64,000 bases of DNA, from the NCBI RefSeq assembly GCF_000426245.1, contig NZ_AUEZ01000011.1, forward strand, positions 1-64,000, in the 5' to 3' direction. Numbering within the stretch: position 1 is the stretch's first letter; each line of letters starts with the position of its first letter. The DNA is from Bradyrhizobium sp. Ai1a-2. Lineage in GTDB: Bacteria > Pseudomonadota > Alphaproteobacteria > Rhizobiales > Xanthobacteraceae. This document shows, in pieces, positions 51,167 to 62,703 of this stretch. Under the pieces are notes generated by a model that had not been told where the DNA came from, did not search any database, and was given only the letters and a program-made list of their open reading frames with translations. Both the position numbers and the translations under genes were made by a program.

Positions 51167-51925
51167 CTAGCGTCCGCGCGCCGCCTTCGGCAGTTTGACG
51201 ACGCGGCCGCCCTCGGCCTCTTCGGCGTAGGGCGCAAGAATGTCGAGCAGGTCGCGGCCGCGCTGCGGGACCGGAGCAACCAGCGCACGGCCCGCCACCG
51301 AGTCCAAATGGCTGTGCATCAGGCTCATCACCTTCTCCTCGTCGCCCCTGACCAGCGCCGCGATGATCGCGCGATGCTCGTTGATGGCGCATTCCGAGGA
51401 ATGCGGGCGGCTGAACAGCGACAGCGTCAGGCAGCAGCGATAGGCGATCTCGCTGACATAACGGATCAGGATCGGGCTGTTCGTCATGTGCGCGAGCAGG
51501 ATGTGGAATTCGGTCGCGAGCCTGATCGAGACCGGGTCCGAGCCGCCACGGGCGCGGTCCTCGGCATCGACATGCGCATTCAATTCCGCGATCTGCGCCT
51601 TCGTGAGCTTGCCGGCGAGGTGGCGCACCACGAGGCGCTCGAGCTGAATGCGGACGTCGAAGGCGTCGCGCGCATCCTGCCAGCTCGGCGTCGCCACTAC
51701 GGCGATGCGATTGCGGCGTAGTTCGATGAGGCCTTCTGCCGCCAATTGTCCGAGCGCATGGCGCGCGATGGTGCGGCTCACGCCGAAGCGCTCGCCGAGC
51801 GAATCCTCTGGCAGCTTCGCGCCCGGTTCGAGCGCCTGCTCGATGATGGCGCGGCGGAGCGCGCGGCAGATCACGCTGACCTTGTCGGAAGTCTCAGCAG
51901 TCTTGCTGGCCGCGCGCGGCGACAT
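51167..51925 (-). CDS. GntR family transcriptional regulator (FCD domain)
   Basis: A 252-residue regulator. The winged helix (KLPEDSLGERFGVSRTIARH and HALGQLAAEGLIELRR near residues 38-70) is followed by an all-helical FCD effector domain (DVRIQLERLVVRHLAG; HIL and EHRAIIAALVRGDEE supply His ligands). It heads the amidohydrolase/enolase genes and faces the ABC importer genes. Three TTGCATGC sites in the 191-base divergent gap are likely operators, so it probably controls both sides and its own gene. Confidence 0.9.
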   Translation of the reverse strand: MSPRAASKTAETSDKVSVICRALRRAIIEQALEPGAKLPEDSLGERFGVSRTIARHALGQLAAEGLIELRRNRIAVVATPSWQDARDAFDVRIQLERLVVRHLAGKLTKAQIAELNAHVDAEDRARGGSDPVSIRLATEFHILLAHMTNSPILIRYVSEIAYRCCLTLSLFSRPHSSECAINEHRAIIAALVRGDEEKVMSLMHSHLDSVAGRALVAPVPQRGRDLLDILAPYAEEAEGGRVVKLPKAARGR

Positions 51926-51991
51926 TGGTTGATCCCGTAAGTGCTTGCGGTCGCATTCTTAGCATGGACGTCCAATAAGTGTGCGCACGAA

Positions 51992-52004
51992 TTGCATGCA
52001 CTTT
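51992..52004. promoter_or_regulatory. Putative GntR operator 1
   Basis: TTGCATGCACTTT, with a TGCATGCA palindrome core, 67 bases upstream of the regulator start. The identical 13-mer recurs at 52096, exactly 104 bases (about ten helical turns) away. Confidence 0.55.
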
Positions 52005-52095
52005 GATGGGCGAATTGCCTAATTTGAATCCGCCTAGGCGTTTCTGATTTACCTGATCTCGTTGATTCCGCGGCAATGCTCCGCTGGCATCTGGC

Positions 52096-52129
52096 TTGCA
52101 TGCACTTTCCCTCGTGATGCGCATGCAAG
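52096..52129. promoter_or_regulatory. Putative GntR operators 2 and 3 at the ABC operon start
   Basis: TTGCATGCACTTT at 52096-52108 is followed by the inverse GCATGCAAG at 52121-52129. The start codons of the ATPase gene (52117 or 52123) lie within this span, so a bound regulator would cover the start region. No Shine-Dalgarno sequence is visible, which suggests a leaderless or very short leader. Confidence 0.55.
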
Positions 52130-52980
52130 CAAATTCCGAATTCTCGGGCGAGCCGGTTCCCTCCGGCAACGCACCGATCGCCATTGAACTATCCGACGCT
52201 TCGGTGACGTTCGGCCGCGGCGACCGCGCGGTGCCGGCGCTATCGAAGACGACGCTGCACGTCAGTGAAGGCGAGTTCGTCGCGCTGGTCGGTCCGTCCG
52301 GCTGCGGCAAATCGACGATCCTGCGCTTGGTCAGCGGCCTGGTGCAGCCCACGACCGGCGTCGTCATTGTCGGCGGCCGCGAGGTGGCGGCGCGCGCGAT
52401 GCGGGTCGGCATGGCATTCCAGAACCCGACCATGCTGCCGTGGATGACGATCGAGCGGAACATCATGCTGCCGCTGAAGATCGTCGAGCCGTTCCGCTCG
52501 CAATTCCGGAAATTGCGCAAGACCGAATTCCGCGACAAGGCCAACGCGCTGTTGGAGCAGGTCGGCCTCAAGGGATTTGGCGGCCGTTTTCCCTGGCAGC
52601 TCTCCGGCGGCATGCTCCAGCGCGCCAACCTGTGCCGCGCGCTGATCCATGAGCCGCGCCTCCTGCTGCTCGATGAGCCGTTTGGCGCGCTCGACCAGTT
52701 CACGCGCGAGGAGTTGTGGTCGATCCTGCAAGGGCTCTGGATGACGCATAAGCCGACCGTGCTGCTGGTCACCCACGATCTGCGCGAGGCCGGCTTTCTC
52801 GCCAGCCGAATCTGCGTGATGAGCGCGCGTCCCGGCCGCATCCTCGACGACAGCCATGTCGGCTTTGCCCGGCCGCGCACGGTGGCGATGACGTTCGAGC
52901 CGGATTTCGTCGCGCTGAACCAGAAGCTGCGCGCGATGATCGTCGACGCGCGCAGCGCGGTGCAGGAAGGAGCGGCCTGA
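52117..52980 (+). CDS. ABC transporter ATPase, NitT/TauT type
   Basis: A 287-residue ATPase with Walker A GPSGCGKST near residue 65, Q-loop AFQNPTMLPW, signature LSGGMLQRANLCRAL and Walker B LLLLDEPFGALD. The start is uncertain: ATG at 52117 or 52123, or a TTG at 52096. None has a clear ribosome site, and all overlap the likely operator. Its gene begins the ABC importer operon that continues into the amidohydrolase gene. Confidence 0.9.
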   Translation: MRMQANSEFSGEPVPSGNAPIAIELSDASVTFGRGDRAVPALSKTTLHVSEGEFVALVGPSGCGKSTILRLVSGLVQPTTGVVIVGGREVAARAMRVGMAFQNPTMLPWMTIERNIMLPLKIVEPFRSQFRKLRKTEFRDKANALLEQVGLKGFGGRFPWQLSGGMLQRANLCRALIHEPRLLLLDEPFGALDQFTREELWSILQGLWMTHKPTVLLVTHDLREAGFLASRICVMSARPGRILDDSHVGFARPRTVAMTFEPDFVALNQKLRAMIVDARSAVQEGAA

Positions 52981-52981
52981 G

Positions 52982-53758
52982 ATGACGGCACTCGATATCA
53001 GGCAGAAGGCGTGGTCCGCGGTGCTGATCGTGCTGTTCTTCGTCGCCTGGGAACTGTTCTGCCTGATGACCGGCATGTCGGACCTCGTGCTGCCGCGCCC
53101 GTCGCAGGTCTTCGTGACGCTGTTCGAGCGCTTTCCGGTGCTGTGGCCGCATATCATCCAGACGCTGGCGACCACGATGTTGGGCTTCGTGCTTGGCGTG
53201 GCGCTCGGTGTCGTGCTCGGCGCCTTCATCGGCGTCTCGAAGACAGCTTATGACACGGCCTATCCGCTCTTGATTGGCTTTTCCTCGATCCCGAAGGTCG
53301 CGGTGGTGCCGATCTTCGTGCTCTGGTTCGGCTCCGGCACTGTGCCGGCGGTTCTCACCGCGCTCTCGATCTGCTTCTTCCCGATCGTCGTCAACATCGC
53401 CACCGGGCTTGCCACCACCGAACCCGAACTGGAGGACGTGCTGAAGGCGCTTGGCGCCAGCAAATTCGACATCCTCTGGAATGTCGGTCTGCCCCGCACC
53501 ATGCCGTTCTTCTTCGCCTCGCTGAAGGTCGCGATCTCCTACGCCTTCGTCGGCGCGGTGCTCTCGGAGACCGTCGCCTCCAACCGCGGCATCGGCAATG
53601 TGATGATGACGGCGTCCTCCAATTTCAACGTGCCGCTGGTGTTCGCCGGACTGTTCGTGCTCGCCGGCCTCGGCGTTGCGCTCTACGTCGTGTTCTCGCT
53701 GATCGAAGGCCAGGTCACGGGCTGGGCCACGCGCAAGAACGACGTGATTGCCACCTGA
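52982..53758 (+). CDS. ABC transporter permease, NitT/TauT type
   Basis: A 258-residue inner-membrane permease with six helices and the EAA loop EDVLKALGASKFDILWNVGLP near residue 155. It is of normal length for the family, in contrast to the extended permease encoded at 35566. It starts one base after the ATPase gene stop, so the two are translationally coupled. Confidence 0.93.
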   Translation: MTALDIRQKAWSAVLIVLFFVAWELFCLMTGMSDLVLPRPSQVFVTLFERFPVLWPHIIQTLATTMLGFVLGVALGVVLGAFIGVSKTAYDTAYPLLIGFSSIPKVAVVPIFVLWFGSGTVPAVLTALSICFFPIVVNIATGLATTEPELEDVLKALGASKFDILWNVGLPRTMPFFFASLKVAISYAFVGAVLSETVASNRGIGNVMMTASSNFNVPLVFAGLFVLAGLGVALYVVFSLIEGQVTGWATRKNDVIAT

Positions 53759-53794
53759 GAAAGAGTTTCATCAACCACCGTTCATGAGGTCGTC

Positions 53795-54820
53795 ATGCTG
53801 AAGAAAGTGAGCGCCGCGCTGTTGGGATTGGCCCTGTTCGCAGGGACGGCGTCGGCTGAGGAAACCACGATCAAGTTCACGCTCGGCTGGAAGACGCAAG
53901 GCTCGGATGCCGCCTTCTTCTACGCCAAGGACCATGGCTACTTCAAAGAGGAAGGCCTCAGCGTCGTCATCGACCAGGGCGAAGGCTCGGGCGCGACCGT
54001 GACGCGCATCATGTCCGGCGCCTACGATGCCGGCTTCGGCGACGTCAACGCCATCATCCAGAATGCCGCGACCAAGCCGCAGGATGCACCTGTGATGGTC
54101 TACATGATGTGGAACCAGCCGCCGTTCGCGATCGTCGCGAAGAACACGAGCGGCATCAAGACCATCAAGGATTTCGAAGGCCACACCCTCGGCGGCGCGC
54201 AGGGCACGCCGACCACGCGGCTGCTCCCGGTATTCGTGCACAAGAACGGGCTCGACGGCGAGAAGATCAAGATCTCCAACATGGCGCCGAACCTGCAGGA
54301 GCCGATGCTGATCAAGGGCGACATCGACGCTGCGCTCGTCTTCAACATCACCAGCTACTTCAACCTCGTCCTGAACCGCCAGGATCCTGACAAGGACTTC
54401 AAATGGTTCTCGTTCGGCGATTACGGCATGGATCTCTATTCCAACGGCGTGATGGTCTCGCGCAAACTGCTCGCCTCCAATCCGAAGGCCGTCGCCGGCC
54501 TCGTCCGCGCCGTCAACAAGGGGCTGATCGCGGTTGCGAAGGACCAGAATGCCGGCATGAAGGCCGCGGTGAATTTCGACAATTTGATCAATGTCGACGT
54601 CGAGAAGCGTCGCCTGCAATATTCCTTCGACAAGCTGATCGTTTCGCCGGAAATGAAGGAGATCGGCGTCGGCGACATCAAGGACGACCGCATGGCCCGC
54701 GCCATCGGTATCATCGTCGAAGGCTATCAGCTTACGCGCACGCCGACACCATCCGAAATCTTCAGCCGCGAGTTCCTGCCGCCGCGGGCCGAGCGGGAGT
54801 TGGTCTACATCACGAACTGA
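53795..54820 (+). CDS. NMT1/THI5-like ABC substrate-binding protein
   Basis: A 341-residue periplasmic receptor. The signal peptide MLKKVSAALLGLALFAGTASA is cut before EETTIKFTLGW. KTQGSDAAFFYAKDHGYFKE and GGAQGTPTTRLLPVF are typical of the pyrimidine/thiamine-precursor and nitrate/taurine group. It is followed 14 bases later by an amidohydrolase gene, so a cyclic amide or pyrimidine-like ligand is a reasonable guess. Confidence 0.92.
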   Translation: MLKKVSAALLGLALFAGTASAEETTIKFTLGWKTQGSDAAFFYAKDHGYFKEEGLSVVIDQGEGSGATVTRIMSGAYDAGFGDVNAIIQNAATKPQDAPVMVYMMWNQPPFAIVAKNTSGIKTIKDFEGHTLGGAQGTPTTRLLPVFVHKNGLDGEKIKISNMAPNLQEPMLIKGDIDAALVFNITSYFNLVLNRQDPDKDFKWFSFGDYGMDLYSNGVMVSRKLLASNPKAVAGLVRAVNKGLIAVAKDQNAGMKAAVNFDNLINVDVEKRRLQYSFDKLIVSPEMKEIGVGDIKDDRMARAIGIIVEGYQLTRTPTPSEIFSREFLPPRAERELVYITN

Positions 54821-54834
54821 GTTAGTCTGCGGTC

Positions 54835-56274
54835 ATGGCGAACGAAGTTCCGGCACATAGCCTCTTCGCCGGTCTTGACCGCGGCGTGCTTGATGATGTC
54901 GTGCTCCGGCACGACAACGGCATCATCGCCTCCATCGACGAGGGAGCGCCGCCGGCGGGGCCGCGCTCCTTCGTGCTTCCTGCGTTCGTCAACGCCCACG
55001 ATCATGCGCGGCCGACCGCATCGTCCTTCGGCGCGCTCGGCATGCCCCTGGAGAGCTGGCTGCTGCGCTCCGCACTGGGCTCGCCGGTCGATCCCTATCT
55101 CACCGCGGCTTCGGCGCTGGCGCGCTCGGCGCGCGCCGGCTGCGCCGCGATGATGGTGCATTACACCCGCCCGAGCGGAACCATGCCGCTGGTGGAGGAA
55201 GCCAAGCAGATCGCGCGCGCAGCCTCCGACGTCGGCATCCGCATCGCCTTTGCAATCGCCGTGCGTGACCAGAATCCGGTCGTCTATGGCGATGCCGAGC
55301 CGGTGCTCTCAAATCTGTCCGGTGACGATCGCAAGACGATCGAGGACCTGTTCGTCCGCGCGCCGATGTCGCCGAAGGCCTATATCGAACTGACCGAAGC
55401 AATTGCTGCGGCGATTGCCGGCCCGAAGATCGACGTGCAGCTCGGCCCGGCCGGTGTGCAATGGTGTTCCAGGCCGCTGCTGGAGGCCGTCGCCGAGAAT
55501 TCGGCGCTGACCGGCCGCCGCATTCACATGCATCTGCTGGAGACGATCTACCAGCGTGCCTGGGCGGACCAGCATTTTCCTGATGGCATCGTCCGCTATC
55601 TCCGCGACATCGGCTTTCTCTCCGAACGCCTGACGCTGGCGCATTGCATCCATGCACGGCCTGATGAGCTGGAAATGATCGCTGCCTCCGGTGCGCGCAT
55701 CGTCACCAATTTCAGTTCCAACATGCATCTTCGTTCGGGCCTCGCGCCGATCGCTGCCGCGCACAGATGCGGCTGCGCGGTCACCGTCGGTGTCGATGGG
55801 CTCGCGCTCGATGAGGACGATGACGTGCTGCGCGAGATGCGGCTGGTGCAGATGATGCACGGCGGCGTTGGCTTCAAGCGGACCTGGACGCCGGCCGAAT
55901 TCTTCGCGCTTGCCATCCGCAACGGTCGCCGCACCACAGGCGCGCCAGGAAGCGGCGGGCTTTCGCCGGGTGCGCCGGCCGATTTCGTCACGCTTGATCT
56001 CGACCGCCTCGACCGCAATCAGATCCTGCCGGTCAGTCCGATCGATCTTTTGTTCGCGCGCGGCAATGCGTCACTGCTCAAGGACGTCGTGGTCGATGGA
56101 CGCACGATCGTCAGCGACGGCCGTGTCACCGGCGTCGATCTTCCGGCGATCGAGCAGGAATTGCGCGCGATCTATCGCGGCAGCGCGGCAAAATTCTCTG
56201 GCTTTCTTTCCGCGTGGCAGCCGCTTTCGGCTTCGCTTGAAAACTGGTTCGAAGCGCAACTCGACTGTCGCTAA
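54835..56274 (+). CDS. Amidohydrolase family protein (deaminase-like)
   Basis: A 479-residue metal-dependent hydrolase with a complete ligand set: LPAFVNAHDHARPTAS (HxH), RIHMHLLET (His), LTLAHCIHARPDEL (His) and VTVGVDGLALDEDDD (Asp). It belongs to the COG0402 deaminase/chlorohydrolase group. It is the fourth gene of the ABC operon and probably acts on the imported compound. It differs clearly from the amidohydrolase on the other side of the regulator, which lacks the Asp. Confidence 0.88.
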   Translation: MANEVPAHSLFAGLDRGVLDDVVLRHDNGIIASIDEGAPPAGPRSFVLPAFVNAHDHARPTASSFGALGMPLESWLLRSALGSPVDPYLTAASALARSARAGCAAMMVHYTRPSGTMPLVEEAKQIARAASDVGIRIAFAIAVRDQNPVVYGDAEPVLSNLSGDDRKTIEDLFVRAPMSPKAYIELTEAIAAAIAGPKIDVQLGPAGVQWCSRPLLEAVAENSALTGRRIHMHLLETIYQRAWADQHFPDGIVRYLRDIGFLSERLTLAHCIHARPDELEMIAASGARIVTNFSSNMHLRSGLAPIAAAHRCGCAVTVGVDGLALDEDDDVLREMRLVQMMHGGVGFKRTWTPAEFFALAIRNGRRTTGAPGSGGLSPGAPADFVTLDLDRLDRNQILPVSPIDLLFARGNASLLKDVVVDGRTIVSDGRVTGVDLPAIEQELRAIYRGSAAKFSGFLSAWQPLSASLENWFEAQLDCR

Positions 56275-56414
56275 ACGCAAGCACATCAAAGCGAATTCCG
56301 CAACGCGGGAGAAGTTTCCGCTTGCATCATCGCGCCCGCAAGGTTTGATGTTCGCAACAAAAAATGAGCCGGTGCGTCGTTCGCGCTGGCCACGCGGGGT
56401 CTTAAGGAAACGTG

Positions 56415-58840
56415 ATGGACGCGTTGTCGCATCTGCGGATTGTCGAGATCGGGAGCGCGGCTGCGATCAGCTATTGCGCGCGTTTGTTCGCCGATTTCGG
56501 CGCCAATGTGCTGAAGGTCGAGCCGTCGGCGGGCGATCCACTTCGCCGCGCTGCGCCGCTGACGCCGAAGGGAGAGAGCGCCTGGTTTGCGTTCCTCAAC
56601 TTCAACAAGTCGAGCGTCGTGCTCGATCGCTGGGATACCAGCGCATCCTCTCGCCTGACGGAACTGATCGAGTCATGTGACATCCTGCTCGACGGCCGCG
56701 ATATCGATGCGGCGGATTGTCCGCCCCTGGATCTCGCCGCCATCAAGGAGAAGCATCCCGGCCTGATCCATCTCGAGGCTGACTGGTTCGGCGATGTCGG
56801 TCCTTACGCCGGTTTTGCCGCAACCGACTCGACCGTTCGCGCGCTGACCGGCCTGATCAAGTTGGTGGGCCCGATCGAAGGGGCGCCGATGCACGCGCCG
56901 GATTTTCAGACCGGCATTCTGGCCGGGCTCTGGGGCTTTATCGCTGCGTCATCGTCGGCGCTGGGTCGGATGCAGGATGGATGCGGGCGCGCGAGCCGCC
57001 TGAGCATCTTCGAATCCACTATCGCGGTGACCGAATACATCATGTTCGAGTCGTTCTCCCGCGGGGATGTCATGCGGCGGATCGGCGTCAACCGCTTCTG
57101 GCCGACCTTTCCGGTCGGCATCTACGAGACCAGGCAGGGCTGGCTCGGCGTCACCACAGTGACACCAGCGCAATGGCGCTCGTTCTGCGAGATGCTGGGA
57201 CTGCTCGAGCTGCGCGACGATCCAAAGCTGTTCCTCGGTGTCGACCGGTTGCAGCATGTCGAGGCGATCGAAGCCAAGTTCCTGCCGCGCCTGAGGCAGC
57301 GCACCGCACAGGAATGGTTTGCCGAAGGGCTGAAGCGAAAGATCCCGATTGTGCCGGTGCCTGAAGTCGCCGAGCTGATCGCCGATGAGGAGAGGCAGGC
57401 GCGCGGCGCGATCGTTCCCGTCACTGTCGGCGAGGAGAGGGGATTTTCCGCTGGCTCCATGCAGCGATTGACCGGCACGCCGCCGCGCCGCGGCGGCAAG
57501 GTTCCCGCCATCGGTGAGCTGCAACAGGCTGAGACGCTGCGGCGCGTGCCGCTGCCGGAGCGGAGCGGATCGAGGCGCCTGCCGCTCGAGGGCATCCGCG
57601 TCATCGACTTCTCGATGGGCTGGGCCGGCCCGATCTGTACCCGCACGCTCGCCGATCTCGGCGCCGACGTCATCAAGATCGAAGCGATCCAGTATCCGGA
57701 CTGGTGGCGCGGCGTCGACCGGCGGCCGGCCTATGTGCTGGAGAAGATGTACGAGAAGTCGGTGCGCTATTGCATCATGAACCGCAACAAGCGCGCCATC
57801 ACGCTCGACCTGACGCGCCCGCAGGGACTCAGTCTCGCAAAACGGCTGCTCGCCGACGCCGATCTTGCTGTCGACAATTACTCCGTGGAAGTGCTGCCCA
57901 AGCTGGGCCTGGGCTATGACGTGTTGAGCAAGCTCAACCCCAAGCTCGTGATGATGTCGATGTCAGCCTTCGGCACGGGCAGTGTCCATCGCGATTGCCG
58001 CGCCTATGGCTCGACCCTGGAGCAAGGTTCGGGGCTGCCGAGCGTGGTCGGCGATGCCGGCGGACCGCCGGTCATGAGCCACACCGCCTTTGGCGACGCT
58101 GTCGGCGGCCTCAACGGTTGCGCCGCCGTGCTCACTGCGTTGATCCATGCGAAGTTGACCGGCAAGGGCCAGTTCATCGATCTCGCGCAGATCGAATGCA
58201 TGATGCCGTTCGCCGCGCCCTGGATCATCGCGCATTCGATCGACGGCAAGCCGCCGACCAAATTCGGCAACCGCCATCCGGACTTCGTCCCGCATGGCTG
58301 CTTCCGCTGCGCGGGCGAGGACAACTGGATCGTCATTACCGCGTCCAGCGACGCGATGTGGCCGAAGCTCGCAAATCTGCTCGGACGTGCCGACTGGGTT
58401 AGCGACGAATCGCTGAGGACCGCCGCCGGCCGGCGACGGATCGAAAGCGAGATCGAAGCGGCCGTCGCGGCCTGGACTTCCGGACGTGACGCGGAAGAGG
58501 CGATGAACCTGCTGCAGGCAGCGGGCGTTGCCGCCGGCGTCGCGCGGCTGCCGATCGACCTGTTGCGCGATCCGCAGCTTCAGGCGCGCGGCTTCATCCA
58601 GGAGGTCAATCGCGCTTTCATCGGAAAGCATCCGCAGCCGTCGATGCCGTTTCGCGAAAGCGCGCACCCGTTCCCGATCCGACGGATACCGCCGACGCTC
58701 GGCGAGCACAACCACGAGATCCTTTCCGGCACGCTCGGCCTGTCGGACGCCGAGATCGAGCAGCTTGAGCGCGACGGCATCATCGGAACCGAGATGCTGA
58801 TGGAAGAAGAGCTCGTGAAGAAGAAGCAGGCGGCGGGTTG

Positions 58841-58841
<1 letters not shown>
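56415..58841 (+). CDS. CaiB/BaiF CoA-transferase, tandem fusion
   Basis: An 808-residue protein made of two family III CoA-transferase domains. Domain 1 (residues 1 to about 380) begins LRIVEIGSAAAISYCARLFA, with Asp in APDFQTGILAGLWG near 160. Domain 2 starts near LEGIRVIDFSMGWAGPICTR at residue 393 with Asp in HTAFGDAVGGLNGC near 560. Both candidate catalytic Asp are kept. The enzyme would move CoA between carboxylic acids. The ATG at 56415 follows GGAAA. Its stop overlaps the start of the ABC ATPase gene (TGATG), linking it to the following importer. Confidence 0.9.
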
Positions 58842-59916
<1,075 letters not shown>

Positions 59917-59920
<4 letters not shown>

Positions 59921-60921
59921 TGCCGCTTGCCCCCGATATCACGCAGGACACCATCGTCTCGGTGCGCGACCTCGAAGTGCGCTTTCAAACCAGCGATCGC
60001 CGCGCCACCGTGAAGGCGGTTGATGGCGTCAATTTCGACGTCCGCCGCGGCGAGACCTTTGGGATCATCGGCGAATCCGGATCGGGCAAGACCACGATCG
60101 GCCGCGCGCTGGTGTTCCTGCTGAAGCCGAGCGCCGGCGCCATCCGGCATGAGGGGATCGATCCGCTGGCACTGCCGCGGAAGAGATTCCAAAGCCACCG
60201 CCGTGACTACCAGATCATCTTCCAGGATCCGAATGCTGCGCTCAATCCGCGCATGACCATCCTCTCGTCGGTGCTGGAGCCGCTTGAACTCGCGCGCGCC
60301 GGCACCGGCGCCGAGCGCGAGCGGCAGGCGAGGGAGGCGCTGGACCGTGTCGGCCTGCCGCAGGACGTCGGCGAGCGCTACCCGCACCAGCTTTCCGGCG
60401 GCCAGAAGCAGCGCGTGGTGATCGCCCGCGCCCTGACGCTGAAACCGAAACTGATCGTCTGCGACGAGGTAGTGGCCGCGCTGGATATGTCCATTCGTGG
60501 CGACGTGCTCAACCTCTTCGCCGACCTGCAGCGCGAACTCGGCCTCACCTATGTCTTCATCACCCACGACCTCGCCGTGGTCTCCCATATCAGCGAACGC
60601 ATCGCCGTGATGTATCTCGGTCGCTTCGTCGAGCTTGGGCCGACCGAGCGCGTGTCCGAGCATCCGCTGCATCCTTATACGCAGGCGTTGCTGTCGGCCG
60701 AGCCGCGGCCATTGCCGTCATCCTTGCGTGAAGACAGCCGCATCATGCTGCAGGGCGAGATCCCGAGCCCGATCGATCCGCCCTCGGGCTGCCGCTTCCG
60801 CACCCGCTGTCCCTACGCGCGGCCGCTCTGCGCCGAGAAGACGCCGGACTGGCGCGAGCTTCAACCGGACCATTGGGTTGCCTGCCATTTCGCCGAACAT
60901 CGAGATTTTGCACCCAACTAA
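59917..60921 (+). CDS. Dipeptide-type ABC ATPase (DppF/OppF-like)
   Basis: A 334-residue ATPase with Walker A GESGSGKTTIGRA and signature LSGGQKQRVVIARAL. Walker B reads LIVCDEVVAALDMS, i.e. Val instead of the usual Pro after the catalytic DE, a small oddity. The C-terminal CRFRTRCPYARPLC motif is present. It overlaps the DppD-like gene (ATGATGA) and has a partner start at 59920. Confidence 0.92.
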
Positions 60922-60945
60922 CAAGAATTGCCGGGAGGAGATCAC

Positions 60946-62493
60946 ATGACAGAGATGACGCGACGCGAGGCCATCGCGCTGACATCGGCCGCGATTGCCG
61001 GCGTGACGCTCAGTGGCCGCGCGTGGGCGGATGTCGCGCCGAAGCGGGGTGGCACGTTGCGCATCTCGGCGCCGGCCAATCCGTCGAGCCTCGATCCGGC
61101 CACCGGCGGCGCCGGCTCCGACCATGCCTTCCTGTTCACGATGTACGACACGCTGATCGAATGGGATTTCGAGACGCTGGCGCCCAGGCCCGGCCTTGCC
61201 GAGAGCTGGAAGTTCACCGACCCGAACACCTTGGTGCTCAACATCCGTACCGGCGTCACCTTCCATGATGGTACGCCACTCGACGCGGAAGCCGTGAAAT
61301 TCAATCTTGAACGCAACAAGAGCGACCAGAAATCCAACATCAAGGCCGATCTTGCTTCGGTGGCTTCGGTCGAGGTCACCAGTCCCACGCAGGTCACGCT
61401 GAAGCTGAGCACGCCCGACACTGCGCTGCCGCTGATCCTCTCCGACCGCGCCGGCATGATCGTCTCGCCATCAGCGCTGAAGGCGGCCGAGGGCGGCACC
61501 GTCGCGCGCAAGCCGGTCGGAGCGGGCGCCTATGCGTTCATTAGCTGGGCGGATGGCGAGCGCATCGTCGTCAAGCGCAACGAGAAATACTGGAAGCCGA
61601 ACCGTCCTCTTCCCGACGGCATCGAGTTTTCGATCATTCCTGAACTGACCACCGGCGCGCGCTCGGTGACCGCCGGGCAGAACGATCTGATCTACCAATT
61701 GCCGCCACGCCAGAAGGCGATCCTCGATCGCGTCAGTAGCGTCAAGGTCGTCAACGGTCCGACGCTCTATGTCATCCAGATCTTCCTGAACTGGGCCAAG
61801 CCGCCCTTCGACAATCCGAAGGTCCGCCAAGCCTTCAACTTCGCGATCGACCGCGAAGCCTTCGTGAAGGCGGCGCTCGCCGGCCTCGCCGAGCCCGCCT
61901 ACATGAACCTGCCGAAGGCGCATTGGGCCTACGACAAATCGGTCGCCGGGCTCTACTCCTACGATCCCGACAAGGCGCGCAAGCTGCTGGCGGAAGCCGG
62001 CTTCAAGGACGGCCTTGCGATCGATCTCGTCGGCTATCCCGACCAGGACTCGGTGCAGCGCCAGGAAATTTTGATCGAGCAGCTCCGGAAAGCCGGCATG
62101 AATGTCCGCTTTGCCAACGCGCCGATCGCGGAAGCCTCCGCTGCCTTCTTCGCCAGCGAAAAGCGCGGTTCCGGCCTGCTCGCGGCGTGGACCGGCCGGC
62201 CGGATCCGAGCCTGACCTATTCGCTGATGTTCACCAAGGACGCCTATTACAACGCCGGCCGCGCGCCGGTGCCGCCGGAACTTGAGGCCGCGATCAAGGC
62301 ATCGCGGGCGTCGGAAGATATCGAGCAGCGCCGCAAGGCCTTTGCCACCGTGCAGCGACTGGTGATGGAGAACGCCTTCGTCGCGCCGCTCGCCTTCCAG
62401 TACGAGCTGGTCGCGATGAACAAGAAGGTGCAGGGCTATCGCCCGAACCTTCTCGGCAAGCCGAAATACGACAACGTCTGGCTGGAGAGCTGA
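60946..62493 (+). CDS. Extracellular solute-binding protein, family 5
   Basis: A 515-residue periplasmic receptor. TRREAIALTSAAIAGVTLSG with GRAWADV is a twin-arginine signal. KRGGTLRISAPANPSSLDP opens the mature fold and FHDGTPLDAEAVKFNLER is the family signature near residue 108. GGGAGGAG precedes the ATG at 60946. A long repeat separates it from the permease genes it should work with. Confidence 0.93.
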   Translation: MTEMTRREAIALTSAAIAGVTLSGRAWADVAPKRGGTLRISAPANPSSLDPATGGAGSDHAFLFTMYDTLIEWDFETLAPRPGLAESWKFTDPNTLVLNIRTGVTFHDGTPLDAEAVKFNLERNKSDQKSNIKADLASVASVEVTSPTQVTLKLSTPDTALPLILSDRAGMIVSPSALKAAEGGTVARKPVGAGAYAFISWADGERIVVKRNEKYWKPNRPLPDGIEFSIIPELTTGARSVTAGQNDLIYQLPPRQKAILDRVSSVKVVNGPTLYVIQIFLNWAKPPFDNPKVRQAFNFAIDREAFVKAALAGLAEPAYMNLPKAHWAYDKSVAGLYSYDPDKARKLLAEAGFKDGLAIDLVGYPDQDSVQRQEILIEQLRKAGMNVRFANAPIAEASAAFFASEKRGSGLLAAWTGRPDPSLTYSLMFTKDAYYNAGRAPVPPELEAAIKASRASEDIEQRRKAFATVQRLVMENAFVAPLAFQYELVAMNKKVQGYRPNLLGKPKYDNVWLES

Positions 62494-62495
62494 GC

Positions 62496-62658
62496 ATGAT
62501 GAGATCAGGTCGAATGTATCCGCGATCGCTGCTCTGCTCCCTCTCCCGCTCGCGGGGGAGGGCTGGGGTGTCTCCGCGATTCACGCTGTCCGAGCATGAG
62601 GAGAGAGCCCCCACCCGGTGCTACGCGCCGACCTCCCCCGCAAGCGGGAGAGGTGAAC
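62496..62658. repeat. Composite CTCCCTCTCCCGC repeat inside the dipeptide-type ABC operon
   Basis: The block order matches 44907-45110: ATGATGAGATC leader, CTCTCCCGCTCGCGGGGGAG, TCCGCGATTCACGCTGTCCG, AGAGCCCCCACCCGG, then CCCCCGCAAGCGGGAGAGG. It sits three bases after the receptor stop and ends 45 bases before the permease start, which has no visible ribosome site. Confidence 0.85.
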
Positions 62659-62703
62659 GCGCGCGCGAGCCGATTCAACCGAATCCCATCACGGCATAGA
62701 ATC

